Source of the DNA: Mycobacterium rhizamassiliense
Lineage (GTDB): Bacteria; Actinomycetota; Actinomycetes; Mycobacteriales; Mycobacteriaceae
DNA: 64,000 bases
NCBI RefSeq assembly: GCF_900157375.1
Contig: NZ_LT721901.1
Location: 4,049,685 to 4,113,684, forward strand
Reading direction: 5' to 3'
Part shown: positions 61,019-64,000 of the stretch, one piece after another
How the letters are laid out: the number at the start of each line of letters is the position of its first letter
How positions within the stretch are numbered: position 1 is the stretch's first letter
Translations under genes and position numbers: made by a program
Notes under the pieces: generated by a model
Told to the model about the DNA's origin: nothing
Databases searched by the model: none
What the model saw: only the letters and a program-made list of their open reading frames with translations

Positions 61019-61495
61019 ATGCCACAGCAAACTTCGAGGCTGATCGCATCCGGGCTGGCGTCGGGTGTCGCTTTGGCTGTGCTGCCCGCGATTCCGGCCG
61101 GCGCGGTACCCAACACCAAGTGCACGCTGAGCACCCCGGTGCAAGAAGTGCAGAGCAAGTCCCAGCTACCGCCGGAACTGCTCAAGCTGCTGCCGCCCAT
61201 CGCCGACATTGGCGCGCCGTTCAATTCGACCGATTCGGTCAGCGACCCGAACGCGCCTTTCCGGCGGCTGATCCGCGCCGGCAGCCGGGGCGCCGACTGG
61301 TTCATCTGGTACGAGCACGGCGGTGTCGGCTACTCCTGGCACGCGGTCGTCGCGCGGGTCGTTCCGGGCAATGCGCCCACCGTGCTGGCGAATGCGGACA
61401 CGATTTCGGACACGCTGTGCGCCGTCACCGACGGCGCTTTTGCGGGTACCGTCCCGCCCTATCCGCAAGGGGCGCGAGCCGTCTCCGACTTCTAG
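61019..61495 (+). CDS. Secreted hypothetical protein
   Basis: 158 residues. Signal peptide MPQQTSRLIASGLASGVALA...AGA, then a mature protein with two cysteines (KCTLS, LCAVT) and WFIWYEHGGVGYSWHAVVARV. No lipobox. Probably disulfide-bonded and exported. The end (GARAVSDF and stop) is duplicated 116 bp downstream beyond an intergenic palindrome. Function unknown. Confidence 0.82.
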   Translation: MPQQTSRLIASGLASGVALAVLPAIPAGAVPNTKCTLSTPVQEVQSKSQLPPELLKLLPPIADIGAPFNSTDSVSDPNAPFRRLIRAGSRGADWFIWYEHGGVGYSWHAVVARVVPGNAPTVLANADTISDTLCAVTDGAFAGTVPPYPQGARAVSDF

Positions 61496-61506
61496 GCCGT
61501 CGGCCC
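61468..61506 (+). repeat. 39-bp direct repeat, left copy (target-duplication-like)
   Basis: The 39 bases at 61468-61506 are identical to 61584-61622. They include the last codons and stop of the secreted protein gene and the sequence that forms the stop and last codons of PimC in the right copy. The palindromic element B lies between the copies. Confidence 0.9.
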
Positions 61507-61517
61507 GCTTCCGGTTG

Positions 61518-61579
61518 CGCCGAACGTGAGCGTAGCGCGAAGAATCGCCCCAAATTTCGCAGTGAGTGCACGTTGGGCG
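61518..61579. repeat. Intergenic palindromic element, copy B
   Basis: 62 bp with ends CGCCGAACGTG and CACGTTGGGCG (one mismatch to a perfect inverted repeat). Same length and end sequence as copy A and the same central pattern GTGAGTG.. before the right end. Sits between the convergent secreted-protein and PimC genes. Confidence 0.8.
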
Positions 61580-61583
61580 GTGC

Positions 61584-61622
61584 AGGGGCGCGAGCCGTCT
61601 CCGACTTCTAGGCCGTCGGCCC
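61584..61622 (+). repeat. 39-bp direct repeat, right copy
   Basis: Identical to 61468-61506. It holds the real 3' end of pimC (LGPTA and stop, minus strand) and a spare copy of the secreted protein's last residues. Confidence 0.9.
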
Positions 61623-62717
61623 CAGCGTCGCCAGCATGCCCGCGGCCGCGCGCTGCCAGGTGAATGTCTCGGCGCGGCGGCGCGCGGCGATGCGGCGGTG
61701 GAATTCGGGCCTGCTGATGACGGTGCCGACGGCGTGGGCGATGGCCTCGGGGTGATTGTCGGCCGAGGCGCCGCTGTCGGGGGTGATGATCTCGGTGAGC
61801 GCCGAGGTGCGCGAGACCACGGCCGGTGTGCCGCAGGCCAGCGATTCCAGCGCGGCCAGGCCGAACGTCTCGTGTGGGCCCGGCGCGAGCGTGACGTCGG
61901 CCGACGCGAGTAGCGCCGCGACCGTGTGTCGTTCGGAGACGAAGCCGGTGAAGTCGATCGGCAGCCCGGCGGCCTGCCGCTGCAGCTTGGTGCGCATCGG
62001 GCCCTCGCCCACCACGACCAGCCGGGCGTCGACGCCGAAGTCGCACAGGGCGGCCAGGGCGCCGATGCTGCGATCGACGCGCTTTTCCACCGACAGCCGG
62101 CCGCAATGCACCAGCAGCAGCTGCTCGGGCGTGGCCAATTGACGGCGCACCGAATGCGAGTGCCGGCTCGGGTGAAACGTCTTCAGGTCCACGCCCAGCG
62201 GCACGGTCACCACGTTCGTGGCGCCGATGCGGTCGAACTCCTCGCGGGCGAACCCGGTGGTGCACACGACGGCGTCGTAGTCGGCGGCGGTGCGGCCGTT
62301 GGCGAAGTCGGCGAGGCTGCGCGCCGTGGGTCCCGGAAGTATCTGTCCCGCAAGGCGATCCAGGCGCTCGTGCGAGATCATCACGGTGGTGGCGCCGTGT
62401 TCGCGGCCCCACCTGCCCAGGGACCGCAGCGTGAGCCGGTCGGAAACCTCCAACGCGTCTGGCTGCAGGGCTTCCAGTAGCGCCTTGACGGGACCGGGCA
62501 TCACCGCCCGGTATCCGCCGGTGAAGGGAATCAGCCAGGCGGGCATGGTGATTCGCACGACACCCGTGGGCAGCTGGGCGCGTTCGGGGCGCGGGCCGGG
62601 GACGATCAGGAAAACCGCGTGTCCGCTGGCGCAGTATTCGGCGCCCAGCCGGTCGACAGCGGTGCGCAGCCCCCCGGACCGCGGGCCGTAGAAGTTAGCG
62701 ACCTGTACTACGCGCAT
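61608..62717 (-). CDS. pimC: GT4 mannosyltransferase, PimC-like
   Basis: 369 residues of glycosyltransferase family 4. MRVVQVANFYGPRSGGLRTAV at the N-terminus, LLLVHCGRLSVEKRVDRSI, and the C-terminal GPHETFGLAALESLACGTPAVV with the GDP-sugar acidic motif match PimC of M. tuberculosis CDC1551, which adds a mannose to phosphatidylinositol dimannoside. It acts at the cytosolic face of the membrane. ATG 62717 after CGAAAG. The 3' end is part of the duplicated 39-bp repeat. Confidence 0.92.
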   Translation of the reverse strand: MRVVQVANFYGPRSGGLRTAVDRLGAEYCASGHAVFLIVPGPRPERAQLPTGVVRITMPAWLIPFTGGYRAVMPGPVKALLEALQPDALEVSDRLTLRSLGRWGREHGATTVMISHERLDRLAGQILPGPTARSLADFANGRTAADYDAVVCTTGFAREEFDRIGATNVVTVPLGVDLKTFHPSRHSHSVRRQLATPEQLLLVHCGRLSVEKRVDRSIGALAALCDFGVDARLVVVGEGPMRTKLQRQAAGLPIDFTGFVSERHTVAALLASADVTLAPGPHETFGLAALESLACGTPAVVSRTSALTEIITPDSGASADNHPEAIAHAVGTVISRPEFHRRIAARRRAETFTWQRAAAGMLATLGPTA

Positions 62718-62811
62718 CTTTCGAGGACACGCGGCGCTCGTGTGCAGTCAACGATGCCGGACTGACGCGTGCCTGAACAGTCCATGAATTCCGGCTCAGT
62801 CGGTGGTGCGG

Positions 62812-64000
62812 CTACGCGGCGCGCGACGGCCCGAACCAGCGCTCCAGCGCCGCACGCAGGGCCGCTTCGGCCGCCGGGTCGAATGTGTCTGCTGCCCAAG
62901 CGACGTAGCCGTCGGGGCGGATCAGCATCGCCACGGCGAGCCCGTCGCCGATAGTGGCGCCGACGGTGTCGACGCGATCTTCCCAGCCGCGTACGGCCGC
63001 GGCCACGCCGCCGTCGAGATCGAGCAACACCGGACGCCCTTCGTGAAGAAGTTCGGCGACCCGTCGGCCGTCGTCGAGCGTCAGGTCCGGGACGAGCCGG
63101 CCAGACAAGCGATGGTCGTCACCCACGTCGTATCGCACGTCGGCGCCCGCCAGCAGTCCGGCCATGCGCTGTTGCACATCGGGGCTCGTGAAGAGTTCGC
63201 CCAATAGTGTGCGCAGCGCGGTGACTTCGGGTCCCGACACCATGAGCGCGGTCTGCGCCAGCGAGTGCATCATGACGCGCAGGCCCACCGGGTAGCGCTC
63301 GGACTGGTAGGTGTCGAGCAATCCGGCGGGTGCGGTGCCGTTGATCTCGGCCGCCAACTTCCAGCCGAGGTTAATGGTGTCTTGCAGGCCAAGATTCAGG
63401 CCGGGGCCGCCCATCGGGCTGTGCACGTGCGCGGCATCACCGAGCAACAGGACCCGGCCGTCGCGGTAGCGCTCGGCAATGCGGGTGTTTTGCCCGTTGA
63501 TCCGGCGAAGGGCGTGCGGGCCTTCGTCTTTCGGTTCCTCGAATGGAAACTCCACGCCGAGGATGCGGTGCGCGCTTTCGCGCAGTTCGGTCAGGGTCAT
63601 CGGCACTTCGTCGACTGGAGGGCTGAATTCGATGGTGCCGAGCAGTGAACGGCCGGGCTCGAATTCAGCGAAGATGAGCCCGCCGCGGTCGAGCCGGGTG
63701 TGACCGAAGGGGAGCGTGCCGTGCCCCGGAATGTCGACACCGCCGTCGGTGCGGCGTAGCTCGCCGGGAACGTGCACATGAGCGAGTCGGCTGACCGTGG
63801 GCGCGGTGCTGCCAGGGAAGTCGATGCCCGCGGCTTTGCGGACCAGGCTGCGTCCGCCGTCGGCACCGACGAGGAAGCCGGCGTCGATCGAGTAGTCGCG
63901 CTCCGGCGAAGATACCGACAACCCAACGGATTCCGTGCTCGGCCGGATATCGGAGAGCCCATGGCCCCAGCGCAGGTCCACGCCGAGGTCGCGCGCCCGC
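62812..64000 (-). CDS. FAD-dependent aromatic monooxygenase (partial, N-terminus beyond window)
   Basis: At least 396 residues; the frame continues past base 64000. The second FAD motif GADGGRSLVRKAAG (DG region) and the third GDAAHVHSPMGGPGLNLGLQDTINLGWKL are those of the PheA/TfdB-type hydroxylase family (FAD_binding_3). The C-terminal thioredoxin-like domain ends RAALERWFGP. The first GxGxxG is outside. Hydroxylates an aromatic or polyketide substrate using NAD(P)H and O2. Substrate unknown. Confidence 0.92.
   Translation of the reverse strand, partial: RARDLGVDLRWGHGLSDIRPSTESVGLSVSSPERDYSIDAGFLVGADGGRSLVRKAAGIDFPGSTAPTVSRLAHVHVPGELRRTDGGVDIPGHGTLPFGHTRLDRGGLIFAEFEPGRSLLGTIEFSPPVDEVPMTLTELRESAHRILGVEFPFEEPKDEGPHALRRINGQNTRIAERYRDGRVLLLGDAAHVHSPMGGPGLNLGLQDTINLGWKLAAEINGTAPAGLLDTYQSERYPVGLRVMMHSLAQTALMVSGPEVTALRTLLGELFTSPDVQQRMAGLLAGADVRYDVGDDHRLSGRLVPDLTLDDGRRVAELLHEGRPVLLDLDGGVAAAVRGWEDRVDTVGATIGDGLAVAMLIRPDGYVAWAADTFDPAAEAALRAALERWFGPSRAA

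Noticed and set aside
37248..61579. Palindromes A-C as insertion sequences
   Set aside because: They are about 60 bp with no coding capacity or transposase; they are treated as small repeats or terminators, although B carries flanking direct repeats.

Overview
The window is about 64 kb of high-GC, gene-dense DNA from a Mycobacterium, probably a non-tuberculous species close to the slow growers. The evidence is a PPE protein, a PimC-type mannosyltransferase, mycobacterial lipoproteins, several luciferase-like (LLM, often F420-using) oxidoreductases, an NDMA-dependent alcohol dehydrogenase, two P450s, a mycothiol-type DinB-fold protein and homologues of M. tuberculosis htpG, sseB, cysQ and the Rv2296 haloalkane dehalogenase. 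Sixty-one genes are described, two of them cut by the window edges. No rRNA, tRNA, CRISPR array, transposase or prophage was seen. Annotation is by reading alone, without a database search.

1-10.7 kb. A minus-strand operon holds a free-standing NTF2-like protein, an S51 peptidase-like protein and a giant regulator of at least 3,020 codons that runs off the left edge. The regulator joins an AfsR/SARP-type DNA-binding and BTAD region, a class III cyclase domain, an AAA/STAND ATPase, a helical region and at least 13 NTF2/SnoaL-like domains. The last ten of these form five two-domain modules repeating about every 800 bp. Downstream, on the plus strand, a 35-residue glycine-rich peptide ORF with a strong ribosome site and a hairpin lies just before a DHA2-type efflux pump. 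This layout resembles a leader-peptide attenuator.

12-24 kb. Here are a GNAT acetyltransferase, a TetR regulator, a membrane GGDEF-EAL protein, two secreted Gly-Pro-rich (collagen-like) proteins around a methyltransferase and a phosphatase lipoprotein, a thioesterase/acyl-CoA ligase pair, a TIGR03085 protein and HtpG.

24-41 kb. Here are a cupin, a divergent GntR/MFS pair and a divergent PadR/nitronate monooxygenase pair. A two-gene operon pairs an NRAMP-related transporter with a separate MgtE-like PRC/CBS sensor protein. Lipoproteins, VOC proteins, a DoxX-like protein, NDMA-dependent alcohol dehydrogenase, thiolase, CysQ, haloalkane dehalogenase and a DUF2652 cyclase-like protein follow.

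41-51 kb. This is a likely catabolic or modification cluster. It holds a C-S lyase, two DapB-like reductases and two LLM oxidoreductases in duplicated pairs. An operon of a 38-residue membrane protein, an AveC-like spirocyclase and a signal-less substrate-binding protein follows. It is divergent from a TetR regulator and P450, with tandem palindromes between them.

51-64 kb. Here are an MFS transporter, a PPE protein, an LLM / frameshifted small gene / hydrolase operon, a TetR-P450 operon, a hydrolase, a nucleosidase-like protein, an SseB sulfurtransferase, a secreted protein, PimC and a partial FAD monooxygenase. A family of about 60-bp palindromes sits between convergent genes at three places. 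One copy is flanked by a 39-bp direct repeat.
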